From: Bacteroidota bacterium
GTDB taxonomy: Bacteria; Bacteroidota; Bacteroidia; Chitinophagales; Chitinophagaceae
Length of the DNA: 64,000 nt
Assembly (NCBI GenBank): GCA_029558715.1
Contig: JAKQEA010000052.1
Span: 62,001-126,000 of the forward strand
Reading direction: 5' to 3'
Part shown: piece by piece, positions 18,488 through 26,162 of the stretch
Numbering within the stretch: the first letter of the stretch is position 1
Layout: each line of letters starts with the position of its first letter
Position numbers and translations under genes: made by a program
Notes under the pieces: model-generated
What the model was told of the DNA's origin: nothing
The model's input: only the letters and a program-made list of their open reading frames with translations
Database searches by the model: none

Positions 18488-20399
18488 CTATCAATTCAAT
18501 TTTGCCTTTACGTTTTAATTCTCTTTCCTTAATCATTTCAAATATTACGGGAGTAATGAGTAATACATAAATGGTGGATGAGATGGTTCCTCCGATTAAT
18601 GGAATGGTGATGGGCCGCATAATATCACTGCCTACGCCGGTTGCCCAAAGAATGGGTATCAAACCAAACAGACCCACTGAAACTGTCATCAGTTTTGGCC
18701 GCAGCCTTTTTGCCGAACCTTCAATAACAAACTCCCTGATGATAGCAGGAGTAAGTGTTGCCTTTGAATTTCCATGTTTGGCAACCATATTATTCATGGC
18801 TTCATTCAGGTAAATGGTCATCAGCATGGCAGTTTCTATTGCCATTCCGAAAAGTGCAATAAATCCAACGGCTACTGCAACCGATAAATTGATACCATAG
18901 AAATAAACCATGAATACACCGCCAATTAAAGCAAACGGAACAGTAATCATTGTAACGGTTGCTTCTTTAAAAGAATGATAAGTAAAGTAGAGCACCATGA
19001 AAATGATGATAATCACAATTGGTAAAATCATTTTCAACGTACGGTTTGCTCTTATCTGGTTTTCCCATTGTCCGCTCCATTCCAGGAAATAACCTTTGGG
19101 TAGTTTAGTAATCATTTTGTTCAATCTCTCCTGTGCTTCTTTTACCGTGCTGCCCAAATCTCTTTCTCTCACATTAAACAAAACCGTACCTCTCAGCATC
19201 GCATTTTCCGAATTAATCATCGGGGGGCCATCACTCAGTTTTATATCCGCTACTGCTTCCAAAGGAACAGGCCCAAAATTCATAGTCTGTACCTGTAGTC
19301 GCTTTAATTCTTCGAGATTGTTACGAAAATCCTGTCCGTATCTTGCATTCACTGAAAAACGCTGACGGCCTTCAATGGTAGTAGTGAGTTTCATTCCTCC
19401 TAATGCACTTTCAATAACGGTGTTCACATCATCCACACTTAAACCATAGCGGCCTATTTCTTCCCGCTTTACGGCAATATCAACATATTTACCGCCAGTG
19501 ATTGGCTCTACATACAAATCTTTTACACCATCAATTCCTTCTAACTGTTTTTTTATTGTTTGTGCAAAGACATAAATGCTGTCAAGGTTTTGCCCGTACA
19601 CTTTTAATCCCACATCAGTACGGATACCTGTTGAAAGCATATTAATCCGGTTGATGATGGGCTGTGTCCATCCATTCGTAACACCCGGTATCTGCATTTT
19701 TGAATTAAGTTCATTGATGATTCCATCCTTTGTCATGCCTTCCCGCCATTCGGATTTAGGTTTCAGTAAAATGATTGTTTCTATCATGCTGATAGGGGAA
19801 TTATCAGTAGCAGTATTTGCCCTGCCTGCCTTGCCCAATACATGCGACACTTCGGGAACGGTACGAATGATTTTATCCTGTACCTGCAGCAATCGTTTTG
19901 CTTCTGAGTTAGAAACATCAGGCAGTGTAACAGGCATAAACAGTAATGAGCCCTCATCCAGTGGCGGCATAAATTCAGAACCAAGACGGGTCATCATAAT
20001 AATTCCGGTAGCCAAAGCAATAATGTTAACCGCTATGGTGGTCTTACGCCATTTTAAACACCATTTCAAAATGGGAGTATAGATTTTCTCCAGTGTTCTT
20101 GTAATCGGATTTGCGCTTTCTGGTTTTAATCGTCCCTTCAGAAAAAATGAAATCAGTACCGGCGTTAACGTAATGGCTAAAAAAGCATCAATAAGCAGAA
20201 TGAATGTTTTTGTCCATGCTAACGGATGAAATAGTTTACCCTCCATTCCTGTTAATAAAAAAACAGGGAGAAAAGATGTAACCACTATGATGGTAGAATA
20301 GAAAACACCTGGGCCAACTTGTTTTGATGACTTTTCAATTATCGTATTCCTTTCTTCTGCTGTCAACGGGTCTTTATTTCCTTTGAACCACTTTGCCAT
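18474..20399 (-). CDS. CusA-like RND permease, C-terminal half (split gene)
   Basis: This 641-residue protein corresponds to CusA from the loop after TM4 to the end. It has a short cytoplasmic segment rich in charged residues, then SKQVGPGVFYSTIIVVTSF (TM5 region), TM6, the second large periplasmic loop, and TM7-12 containing GFIALFGMAIETAMLM, where the Glu matches the essential TM10 acid of CusA. It begins with ATG 2 nt after the TAA of the N-terminal half. Together the halves total 1070 residues, close to an intact permease. The frame closes at a TGA only 12 nt upstream of this ATG. It may be a functional two-chain permease or the result of a small indel. Confidence 0.85.
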   Translation of the reverse strand: MAKWFKGNKDPLTAEERNTIIEKSSKQVGPGVFYSTIIVVTSFLPVFLLTGMEGKLFHPLAWTKTFILLIDAFLAITLTPVLISFFLKGRLKPESANPITRTLEKIYTPILKWCLKWRKTTIAVNIIALATGIIMMTRLGSEFMPPLDEGSLLFMPVTLPDVSNSEAKRLLQVQDKIIRTVPEVSHVLGKAGRANTATDNSPISMIETIILLKPKSEWREGMTKDGIINELNSKMQIPGVTNGWTQPIINRINMLSTGIRTDVGLKVYGQNLDSIYVFAQTIKKQLEGIDGVKDLYVEPITGGKYVDIAVKREEIGRYGLSVDDVNTVIESALGGMKLTTTIEGRQRFSVNARYGQDFRNNLEELKRLQVQTMNFGPVPLEAVADIKLSDGPPMINSENAMLRGTVLFNVRERDLGSTVKEAQERLNKMITKLPKGYFLEWSGQWENQIRANRTLKMILPIVIIIIFMVLYFTYHSFKEATVTMITVPFALIGGVFMVYFYGINLSVAVAVGFIALFGMAIETAMLMTIYLNEAMNNMVAKHGNSKATLTPAIIREFVIEGSAKRLRPKLMTVSVGLFGLIPILWATGVGSDIMRPITIPLIGGTISSTIYVLLITPVIFEMIKERELKRKGKIELIDVKE

Positions 20400-20401
20400 G
20401 T

Positions 20402-21691
20402 TTATGCTTTGTCAGATGAATTAATTTTTGTTGATTGTGCTTCGCTGATATGCCGGTAAGCATTTTCCACCATTACAATACCATCATCCACCACCACACC
20501 AATGGCCAGCGCAATGCCTGTTAATGACATGATATTGGAAGAGATGCCAAACATTTCAAGGAAAATGAAACCTGCGGCAACGGAAATAGGTAATTGAATT
20601 AAAATAATTACTGCACTGCGCCAGTGAAAAAGAAAGATGAGTACAATCAGGGAAACAACAATCATTTCTTCAATCAATGTGCCTTTTACAGATTCAACGG
20701 CTTCCTGAATCAACGTGCTTCGGTCATATGATGTTTTGAATGTTACTCCCTCCGGCAAACCTTTCTCTACTTCTTTCATTTTTGCTTTTACAGCTTCAAT
20801 GACTTTATTAGCATTCTCATTGTAGCGCATCACTACAATTCCTCCAACCACTTCGCCTTTTCCATCCATATCAAATATGCCGAGGCGTAAATCACCACCC
20901 ATTTGTACAGAGCCAATATCTTTTACCCTTACAGGTATGCCATTGTAGTTACTCAATGCAATATTTTCAACATCTTCTTTGCTTTTGATATAACCCAACC
21001 CCCGAATGATATAAGCCATATCTGCCATTTCGAATTTTCTGCCACCTACATCATTGTTATTAGCTTTCACTTTGTTCATCACATCCATCAGGGAGATGTT
21101 GTAATACTGCAGCTTCACGGGGTCAACCACTAACTGGTATTGTTTTTCAAAACCCCCAAAGGAGGCCACTTCAGCAACACCCGGTACAGTTTGCAGAGCA
21201 AACTTGATATACCAATCCTGCAATGCCCTTTGCTCACCTAAATCCATTTTGGGTGCATCGAGATGATACCAGTAGATATGCCCAACACCTGTTCCATCGG
21301 GGCCTAATGTTGGAGTAACTCCCTGCGGTAATAAACGTTGAGCAAAATTCAACCGTTCCAAAACCCTTGTTCTTGCCCAATAGATGTCCACGTTATCTTC
21401 AAAAATCACATACACAAAACTCATCCCGAACATGGATGAACCCCGGATGTTTTTAATTTTTGGAATGCCCTGCAGGTTACTCACCAGCGGATAGGTAACC
21501 TGGTCTTCCATTACCTGCGGGCTGCGGCCCATCCACTCTGTGAAAACGATAACCTGGTTCTCACTTAAATCAGGAATGGCATCAATCGGGTTTTTCTTAA
21601 CAGAGTAAATGCCATACGCAAACAGGCCTGCTGCGAACAGCAGCACAATAAGCCTGTTGCGTAAAGCGAGTTCAATTAATTTTTGAACCAT
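20402..21691 (-). CDS. CusA-like RND permease, N-terminal half (split gene)
   Basis: This 429-residue protein is the first part of a heavy-metal RND permease. It has TM1 (NRLIVLLFAAGLFAYGIY), the first periplasmic loop (porter domain with IPDLSENQVIVF and VTYPLVSNLQG), and TM2-4 ending in IGVVVDDGIVMVENAYRH with D402-D403. That TM4 motif differs from the DFG-type of the divalent pump at 3866 and resembles the monovalent (Cu/Ag) or related subgroups. The protein stops in the cytoplasmic loop after TM4, and the other half starts 2 nt later. DUF3347 protein lies 19 nt upstream. The exact metal is inferred from the copper context. Confidence 0.85.
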   Translation of the reverse strand: MVQKLIELALRNRLIVLLFAAGLFAYGIYSVKKNPIDAIPDLSENQVIVFTEWMGRSPQVMEDQVTYPLVSNLQGIPKIKNIRGSSMFGMSFVYVIFEDNVDIYWARTRVLERLNFAQRLLPQGVTPTLGPDGTGVGHIYWYHLDAPKMDLGEQRALQDWYIKFALQTVPGVAEVASFGGFEKQYQLVVDPVKLQYYNISLMDVMNKVKANNNDVGGRKFEMADMAYIIRGLGYIKSKEDVENIALSNYNGIPVRVKDIGSVQMGGDLRLGIFDMDGKGEVVGGIVVMRYNENANKVIEAVKAKMKEVEKGLPEGVTFKTSYDRSTLIQEAVESVKGTLIEEMIVVSLIVLIFLFHWRSAVIILIQLPISVAAGFIFLEMFGISSNIMSLTGIALAIGVVVDDGIVMVENAYRHISEAQSTKINSSDKA

Positions 21692-21710
21692 ATGAGGTTT
21701 GGTTAAATCA

Positions 21711-22343
21711 TTATTTAATTACTTCTTCCACACGGCCACACTTGAACATTTCAGAGCCGAAATAAGGATTCTTAATTTCCTTTACTTCGCTAATCCACAT
21801 AGCACCCTGGTTGTCCCTTGCCATCGGGCAGTGGTCATGATAAACCGGGCGACCAGCTCCGAAGTTTTTTACCAACTCATACACTACCTCACTCATCTGT
21901 ACAAAATGTGAACGCTGATGTTTTATGTTATCACCATTTTTGGCAATATGCGCTGCATGTTCTTTCATTTCTTCTTCGTTTGCATCGTATGCAGTTTTTT
22001 GCCCGGCTGTTAACAATGATTTGTCCAGTTTACCCAGTGCATCTTCCATAGCTTTTGCGCCACTTGCTGCTTCACCGGCATTATCATTTGCCAGCCCATT
22101 TTTGATATGCAGGTAATGGTCAACAATTGTTTTAATGGAGGAAGCAGCATTTGCATCCACGTTTGTATAAACAACTGCAACTGCTTTCACATCTTTGTCA
22201 TCCGTAGCAACAGCATGTTGCGTAGTGTCTTTATCCATTTTACTCATGTCATGCCCCTCATGTTCATTTTTGCTTCGGTTGCTGTTACAAGCCGAAACAG
22301 CTATCATAGAAAAAGCGGTTGCTGCAAATAAAATCTTCTTCAT
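21711..22343 (-). CDS. DUF3347 domain lipoprotein, CusB/CusF-associated
   Basis: This 210-residue protein starts with a lipoprotein signal (AVSAC, Cys about 19). A His/Met/Asp-rich linker (EHEGHDMSKMDKD) and a helical DUF3347 domain follow (about 60-205), with YLHIKNGLANDN at the start and a conserved YHDHCPMA at about 168-175. DUF3347 is often found fused to or beside CusB adaptors in Bacteroidota and is thought to bind copper in the periplasm. It directly precedes the split cusA. The His-Asp-His-Cys-Pro-Met cluster is a plausible metal site. No reaction is known. Confidence 0.85.
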   Translation of the reverse strand: MKKILFAATAFSMIAVSACNSNRSKNEHEGHDMSKMDKDTTQHAVATDDKDVKAVAVVYTNVDANAASSIKTIVDHYLHIKNGLANDNAGEAASGAKAMEDALGKLDKSLLTAGQKTAYDANEEEMKEHAAHIAKNGDNIKHQRSHFVQMSEVVYELVKNFGAGRPVYHDHCPMARDNQGAMWISEVKEIKNPYFGSEMFKCGRVEEVIK

Positions 22344-22361
22344 TGTTTCTGTTTTTATTTA

Positions 22362-22823
22362 TTAATGCTGGTGACCGGAATGGTCATTTTTTTTCTCTTC
22401 TGTCAAGTCCATATTACATTTTGGGCATTTGCCGGGTTTGTCGTAGGTTTTATCTCCTTCGCATTTCATAGGACAGGAATACGCTTTCACCACTTCCATT
22501 TTCATTTTTTCTTTAGGCGATAAAACCAGATCCTTATCACATTTGGGACATTTACCCGGTTTTTTACTAATCACATCAGCATGTATCGGGCAGGTATAAT
22601 TTTTGGTTACTTCTCGCTTCATTTTTTCTTTTGGAGAAATAGTAAGCTCCATCCCGCATTGCGGACATTTTCCGGCTTTGTCCATTTTAACATCAGGGTG
22701 CATTTTGCAACTGTACAAGGTTGTATGTTGTAATGTATCTTTCTTACCTGCTTTTTCCTGTGCAGATACAGAAAGCGTCATGATGGAAATAGCTGCCATC
22801 ATCAGCATTTTGATTGTTTTCAT
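22362..22823 (-). CDS. Secreted protein with three tandem heavy-metal-binding domains
   Basis: This 153-residue protein has a signal peptide (ending VSAQEKA, about residue 22) and three copies of the short metal-binding unit: YSCKMHPDV...CPQCGMEL (about 37-62), YTCPIHADV...CPKCDKDL (about 76-101) and YSCPMKCEG...CPKCNMDL (about 115-142). Linkers repeat LSPKEKMK. A His-rich end (DHSGHQH) adds ligands. It looks like a periplasmic copper carrier or buffer. In the second copy the usual Met before the final Asp-Leu is Lys, so that copy may bind differently. It lies second in the copper operon, 18 nt before the DUF3347 gene. Confidence 0.85.
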   Translation of the reverse strand: MKTIKMLMMAAISIMTLSVSAQEKAGKKDTLQHTTLYSCKMHPDVKMDKAGKCPQCGMELTISPKEKMKREVTKNYTCPIHADVISKKPGKCPKCDKDLVLSPKEKMKMEVVKAYSCPMKCEGDKTYDKPGKCPKCNMDLTEEKKNDHSGHQH

Positions 22824-22923
22824 TTTTGTGATTTTAATATGTTGAGAAAAAAATTTTATCTGGCATATGGAAATGCCAATAGCCCGACAAATGATTTGTC
22901 CGGCTTAAAAAAGGGAGTAATCT

Positions 22924-23322
22924 CTAAATCAGGAAACTGCGATTGAGGATATAGACAGCAATGCCGCCACTTCGGGGAGGCGCATGACTGATTGGATTTC
23001 CCTCAGTAACAGAAGGGATGTTATTCTCAGGGATTTCAAAAAAAGATACCGGAAGAGCGACCGATGCTAACTGCATCATCAGGAACCCAGCTTCTGCAAT
23101 TTTTTGGTCGCCATCGTTCTTTACAAATTTGTGTTCATCTTTACAACAGCCACTGTCTTTTTCATCACTTTTATCCATGCCACATTCGCCGCATGTTTTG
23201 GAATTGTTATCCCCAAGCCCCCAATCAGCCAGTTTGCCCATGCAGTAATGCATGTGTATGTTGGCACCGGTAGTAGTGCTCATATACACAAGGGCTAATA
23301 TGACAGCGAGGAATTTTTTCAT
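22924..23322 (-). CDS. HYC_CC_PP-type secreted Cys/His protein
   Basis: This roughly 132-residue protein has a signal peptide (MKKFLAVILALVYMSTTTGA) and the motifs HYCMGKL (about 25-31), CGECGMD and CCKDEH (about 56-61), and a proline-rich end (SHAPPRSGG). This is the pattern from which the HYC_CC_PP family of Bacteroidota takes its name, and it suggests binding of copper or a similar metal. ATG 23320-23322 is chosen because the TAnnTTTG promoter element (23338-23345) would overlap an upstream start at 23340. It is the first gene of the copper operon, 100 nt before the triple metal-domain gene. Confidence 0.75.
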   Translation of the reverse strand: MKKFLAVILALVYMSTTTGANIHMHYCMGKLADWGLGDNNSKTCGECGMDKSDEKDSGCCKDEHKFVKNDGDQKIAEAGFLMMQLASVALPVSFFEIPENNIPSVTEGNPISHAPPRSGGIAVYILNRSFLI

Positions 23323-23337
23323 GAAATGACTGTGAAA

Positions 23338-23345
23338 CAAAAGTA
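23338..23345 (-). promoter_or_regulatory. -7 promoter element of the copper operon
   Basis: The minus strand reads TACTTTTG, an exact TAnnTTTG match, 15 nt upstream of the chosen ATG at 23322. A TTTTG lies 25 nt further upstream, longer than the usual spacing of about 19-21, which is typical of promoters that need an activator. Confidence 0.5.
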
Positions 23346-23367
23346 TAGTATATTTTCAAGAATTAGG

Positions 23368-23383
23368 TTACAAAATTTTGTAA
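23368..23383. promoter_or_regulatory. 16-bp perfect palindrome, candidate operator of the copper operon
   Basis: The sequence TTACAAAATTTTGTAA is perfectly symmetric and overlaps the position where the -33 element of the copper promoter would lie. A dimeric metal-responsive regulator could bind here and bridge the long promoter spacing. Which regulator is unknown. Confidence 0.45.
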
Positions 23384-23494
23384 ACGTGTTACATCTTAAT
23401 GACATTCACTTACTTACAACAGCCCCTTTTATGGGTAAAAAGAGCTTTGAATAGCCGCCAAAAGAAACCTCTTATCGCTTTAATTGTTATCATT

Positions 23495-24235
23495 TTATAA
23501 CATCGTTATAAGCATTATCCCACTCATGCCAATCATAAGTGCATCTTCTATAATAGTAATCGTACTCATCGGTAAATTAAATACATCACCGAGGCAAGCA
23601 CACTTAATTTTTTTCTTATTCAACACACTCTGTAATACGCCGACGATGCTTACCATCATTACCGTAAAGGTAACAATATTGGTAAGGATGGGATTGAAAC
23701 CGGTAAGGAATGCTACACCCAGTGCCAGTTCGGTGAATGCATAAACATAGCCCCATCCATTCCATTTTTTTGCTACAATATCATACATGCTGTAGCTTTC
23801 TGCAAAGCCTTTCAGATTTAGTAATTTGAAAAAAGAGAACACAAGAAAAAAACCTGCCATGAAATGGTTCATCCAGCGCATCCACAAAAATTCACCTTGC
23901 ACCCATTCAGCCAATAATGTTAGGCCGGTGATATATCCAAATATCAGCAGAATAGGTTTATAGGTTTGAACCCATGATTTTGTTTCCTTGTCTTCTATTG
24001 GTAGTTCGGTATAATGATGCTTATGATTTGACTCGGAAAGCTGATATTTAGGATAATCTTTTAATGCCTCTTTCAAATCAACGGTCGGAATATGCCTCTC
24101 CATATCAATGGTTGCTTCAGCCTTGGCCAGGTCAATCTGAACATTCTTTACGCCGTTTACTTTTGATAAAAGCCCTTGCACTTTTGCCAAACAACCACTG
24201 CACGTCATTCCGGTCACATTGTATGTATGTGTCAT
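23495..24235 (-). CDS. HMA domain fused to a MauE/DoxX-like membrane protein
   Basis: This 246-residue protein has an N-terminal copper-chaperone domain (residues 1 to about 68) with GMTCSGC (C12, C15). A linker with HKHH and a four-helix membrane domain like MauE/DoxX follow (about 95-246). KIKCACLGD near residue 209 is the Cys motif typical of MauE relatives. The HMA part would bind Cu(I) in the cytoplasm; the membrane part may pass reducing equivalents or metal. It lies in its own transcription unit upstream of the copper operon, with a -7 element at 24252-24259. Confidence 0.8.
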   Translation of the reverse strand: MTHTYNVTGMTCSGCLAKVQGLLSKVNGVKNVQIDLAKAEATIDMERHIPTVDLKEALKDYPKYQLSESNHKHHYTELPIEDKETKSWVQTYKPILLIFGYITGLTLLAEWVQGEFLWMRWMNHFMAGFFLVFSFFKLLNLKGFAESYSMYDIVAKKWNGWGYVYAFTELALGVAFLTGFNPILTNIVTFTVMMVSIVGVLQSVLNKKKIKCACLGDVFNLPMSTITIIEDALMIGMSGIMLITML

Positions 24236-24251
24236 AATGTTTATTTAATAG

Positions 24252-24276
24252 CAAAGCTACTATGACACGGCACCGT
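24252..24276 (-). promoter_or_regulatory. Promoter -7 element plus inverted repeat for the HMA-DoxX gene
   Basis: The minus strand has TAGCTTTG (24252-24259), an exact TAnnTTTG match, 17 nt upstream of the ATG. Just beyond it ACGG-CA-CCGT (24267-24276) forms a short inverted repeat between -10 and -33, a typical operator position for a MerR-like or AraC-like activator. Confidence 0.45.
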
Positions 24277-24302
24277 TGGTATTACAGAATTATGGAAATT
24301 GT

Positions 24303-24818
24303 TTATATCGGGTTGTCAATTTTGCCCATTGCTGTAAAGTGTTTTTGTCTTCTTTTTTTATCCAAATCTTCTTTAGCCTGAAAATTCTCCAGTTTACCTC
24401 TGTAGTCTTCGGGTAACTCATTCTCTTTTGCACCTGATACTACATATTCCTTATACCAGTCATAGGGATGAAGACTGTTATCAATGGCATCTGAATCTGC
24501 TATGTACACTTGCGCTTTTATCAATTGTCCGTCTTTACCGAGAACTTCTATTACGGTTTCGTAATAGCCCTTTCCCAAACCTTCCGCCTCATCTAATGTA
24601 TCCTTTTCCTTCTCGTCTATCGCAAACACCACACCCCATACTTTATCATTAGTATTGTTTGTCTGTTCAATGTTTCCTTTCACAGAGCCATCATTACTTT
24701 TCTTATTAAAGGCAAAAGAATATCCATCTAATGACGCATTACAAACCCTCGTTGCAGAAGGCACTCTTTTTTTGAGCCTGTTAATGTTCATATTTGAACC
24801 ATAAGCAAATATTTTCAT
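24303..24818 (-). CDS. Gamma-glutamylcyclotransferase-like protein
   Basis: This 171-residue cytoplasmic protein carries the GGCT/AIG2-like signature YGSNMN (residues 6-11) at the N-terminus and DEAEG (about 76-80), whose Glu is the likely catalytic acid. The region YETVIEVLG and the C-terminal helix fit the fold. Family enzymes release 5-oxoproline from gamma-glutamyl peptides, including those from glutathione. Its stop lies 2 nt after the start region of the AraC gene on the same strand (AraC gene ends at 24821), so the two form an operon. A thiol-metabolism role in metal stress is inference. Confidence 0.75.
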   Translation of the reverse strand: MKIFAYGSNMNINRLKKRVPSATRVCNASLDGYSFAFNKKSNDGSVKGNIEQTNNTNDKVWGVVFAIDEKEKDTLDEAEGLGKGYYETVIEVLGKDGQLIKAQVYIADSDAIDNSLHPYDWYKEYVVSGAKENELPEDYRGKLENFQAKEDLDKKRRQKHFTAMGKIDNPI

Positions 24819-24820
24819 AA

Positions 24821-25384
24821 CTATTTTTTTACCTCGTCCAGAAATTTCCGGTGGCCACCTATTTTTTTAAACTCACTCGGCGTAAAGCCGGTTACTTTTT
24901 TGAACTGCGCTGATAAATGCGCTACGCTGCTATATCCTAAATGATAAGCTATTTCACTTGTATTCATTTCTCCATAAATAAGCAGTTCTTTTATTTTTTC
25001 AATCTTTTGCAAAATGAAAAATTGCTCCAGGGTTATTCCTTCTACTTCTGAAAAAAGGCGGGAGATATAGCTGTAATCTTTATGAAGTGATTTGCTTAAA
25101 AACTCACTGATACTTAAATGCTCTTTCATTTCACCAGCCTGAACTTTCTGTATAAGCAGCGTTTTAATCTTTTCAATTTGCTTCTGTCGCTGGTCGTCTA
25201 ATATTTCAAAGCCTAAATCATAAAGCCGCTTACTCAGAATATTGATTTGCTTTTCTGATGGCCTCGTCTGCAGCTCCACTTCCCCCAAACTGATTGATTT
25301 TATGGCAAGGTCCAGTTTTTCCATTTCCTGTCTTACGGCCATTACACAACGATTACAGACCATGTTCTTGATAAAAATATTCAT
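24821..25384 (-). CDS. AraC-family regulator with a CxxC metal-binding-like N-terminus
   Basis: This 187-residue regulator has a C-terminal AraC DNA-binding domain of two helix-turn-helix motifs (about 90-180), including MNTSEIAYHLGYSSVAHLSAQFKK and TGFTPSEFKK. The N-terminus (1 to about 70) resembles an HMA ferredoxin-like fold, with MVCNRC (C10, C13) and a beta-alpha-beta pattern ending LGFEIL. That suggests direct sensing of Cu(I) or another soft metal. It is transcribed away from the transfer genes and next to the metal cargo, so it probably controls one or both efflux operons. A palindromic site lies upstream at 25439-25454. The targets are inferred from position. Confidence 0.82.
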   Translation of the reverse strand: MNIFIKNMVCNRCVMAVRQEMEKLDLAIKSISLGEVELQTRPSEKQINILSKRLYDLGFEILDDQRQKQIEKIKTLLIQKVQAGEMKEHLSISEFLSKSLHKDYSYISRLFSEVEGITLEQFFILQKIEKIKELLIYGEMNTSEIAYHLGYSSVAHLSAQFKKVTGFTPSEFKKIGGHRKFLDEVKK

Positions 25385-25438
25385 AAGAGTTTATGCTTAA
25401 TTCAATGCAATTAAATACCCAGTCCTATTTTTTGAAGA

Positions 25439-25454
25439 TACGACATGTATCGTA
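25439..25454. promoter_or_regulatory. Inverted repeat upstream of the AraC regulator
   Basis: TACGA-CATGTA-TCGTA is an inverted repeat with 5-bp arms 55 nt upstream of the AraC start, in the divergent gap to the GNAT gene. It is a candidate autoregulatory site. Confidence 0.35.
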
Positions 25455-25581
25455 CAGAAAATACTACCAACCTTTGTTTAGGTTTTAGGGCATACATACG
25501 CTGTAATCTGATACAATTCTATGACAAATCTTTAATCGGTATAAAAATTGATTGATTAAACTTTTTAAATAGTTATTGTTC

Positions 25582-26151
25582 ATGCGAAAAGCCACTGCTG
25601 ACGAAAAAGAGCTTGTAGTTACTATTTTAGTACAATCTTTTGACGATAACAAAAGTGTTAATTATACAATTAAGCAAGATACAAGAAGACGGCAACGCAT
25701 CAGGAAATTGATGGAATATTCATTTGAGATTTGTAGCATGTTTGGTAATGTTTTTATTTCCGATGATAATAAAGGATGTGCTCTCGTGGTAATGCCGGAC
25801 AAAAAGCGAACGACATTTAAATCAATATGGCTTGATGTAAGATTAGTTTTTGGTGCTATTGGAATAGTAAGTGCGAGGAAGGCAATGAGCCGTGAAACTG
25901 CAATAAAAAAAATACATCCAAATGATGCTTTATACTATTTATGGTTCATAGGTGTTCAACCCTCTGAACAGGGAAAAGGCATTGGTAGTCGGCTGCTAAC
26001 TGAAGTAATTCAGGAAGGGAAAAGTAAACGAAGAACAGTTTGCCTTGAAACTTCCACCCTCAAAAATATTCGCTGGTATGAAAAGCATGGGTTTAAAACA
26101 TACCGGGAACTGGATTTTGGCTATACTCTGTATTGCATGAAAATATCTTAA
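25582..26151 (+). CDS. GNAT-family N-acetyltransferase
   Basis: This 189-residue enzyme has the acetyl-CoA binding motif A, with GVQPSEQGKGIGSRLL (about 129-144; the QxxGxG/A signature is QGKGIG), and motif B (YEKHGFKTYRE) near the C-terminus. It would transfer an acetyl group to an amine; the substrate is not visible. ATG 25582 is preferred over an upstream TTG at 25576. It is divergent from the metal cargo and 11 nt before a membrane LuxR-type gene. It is cargo or accessory DNA of the element rather than part of the transfer machinery. Confidence 0.8.
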   Translation: MRKATADEKELVVTILVQSFDDNKSVNYTIKQDTRRRQRIRKLMEYSFEICSMFGNVFISDDNKGCALVVMPDKKRTTFKSIWLDVRLVFGAIGIVSARKAMSRETAIKKIHPNDALYYLWFIGVQPSEQGKGIGSRLLTEVIQEGKSKRRTVCLETSTLKNIRWYEKHGFKTYRELDFGYTLYCMKIS

Positions 26152-26162
26152 AGAATAAGGAA

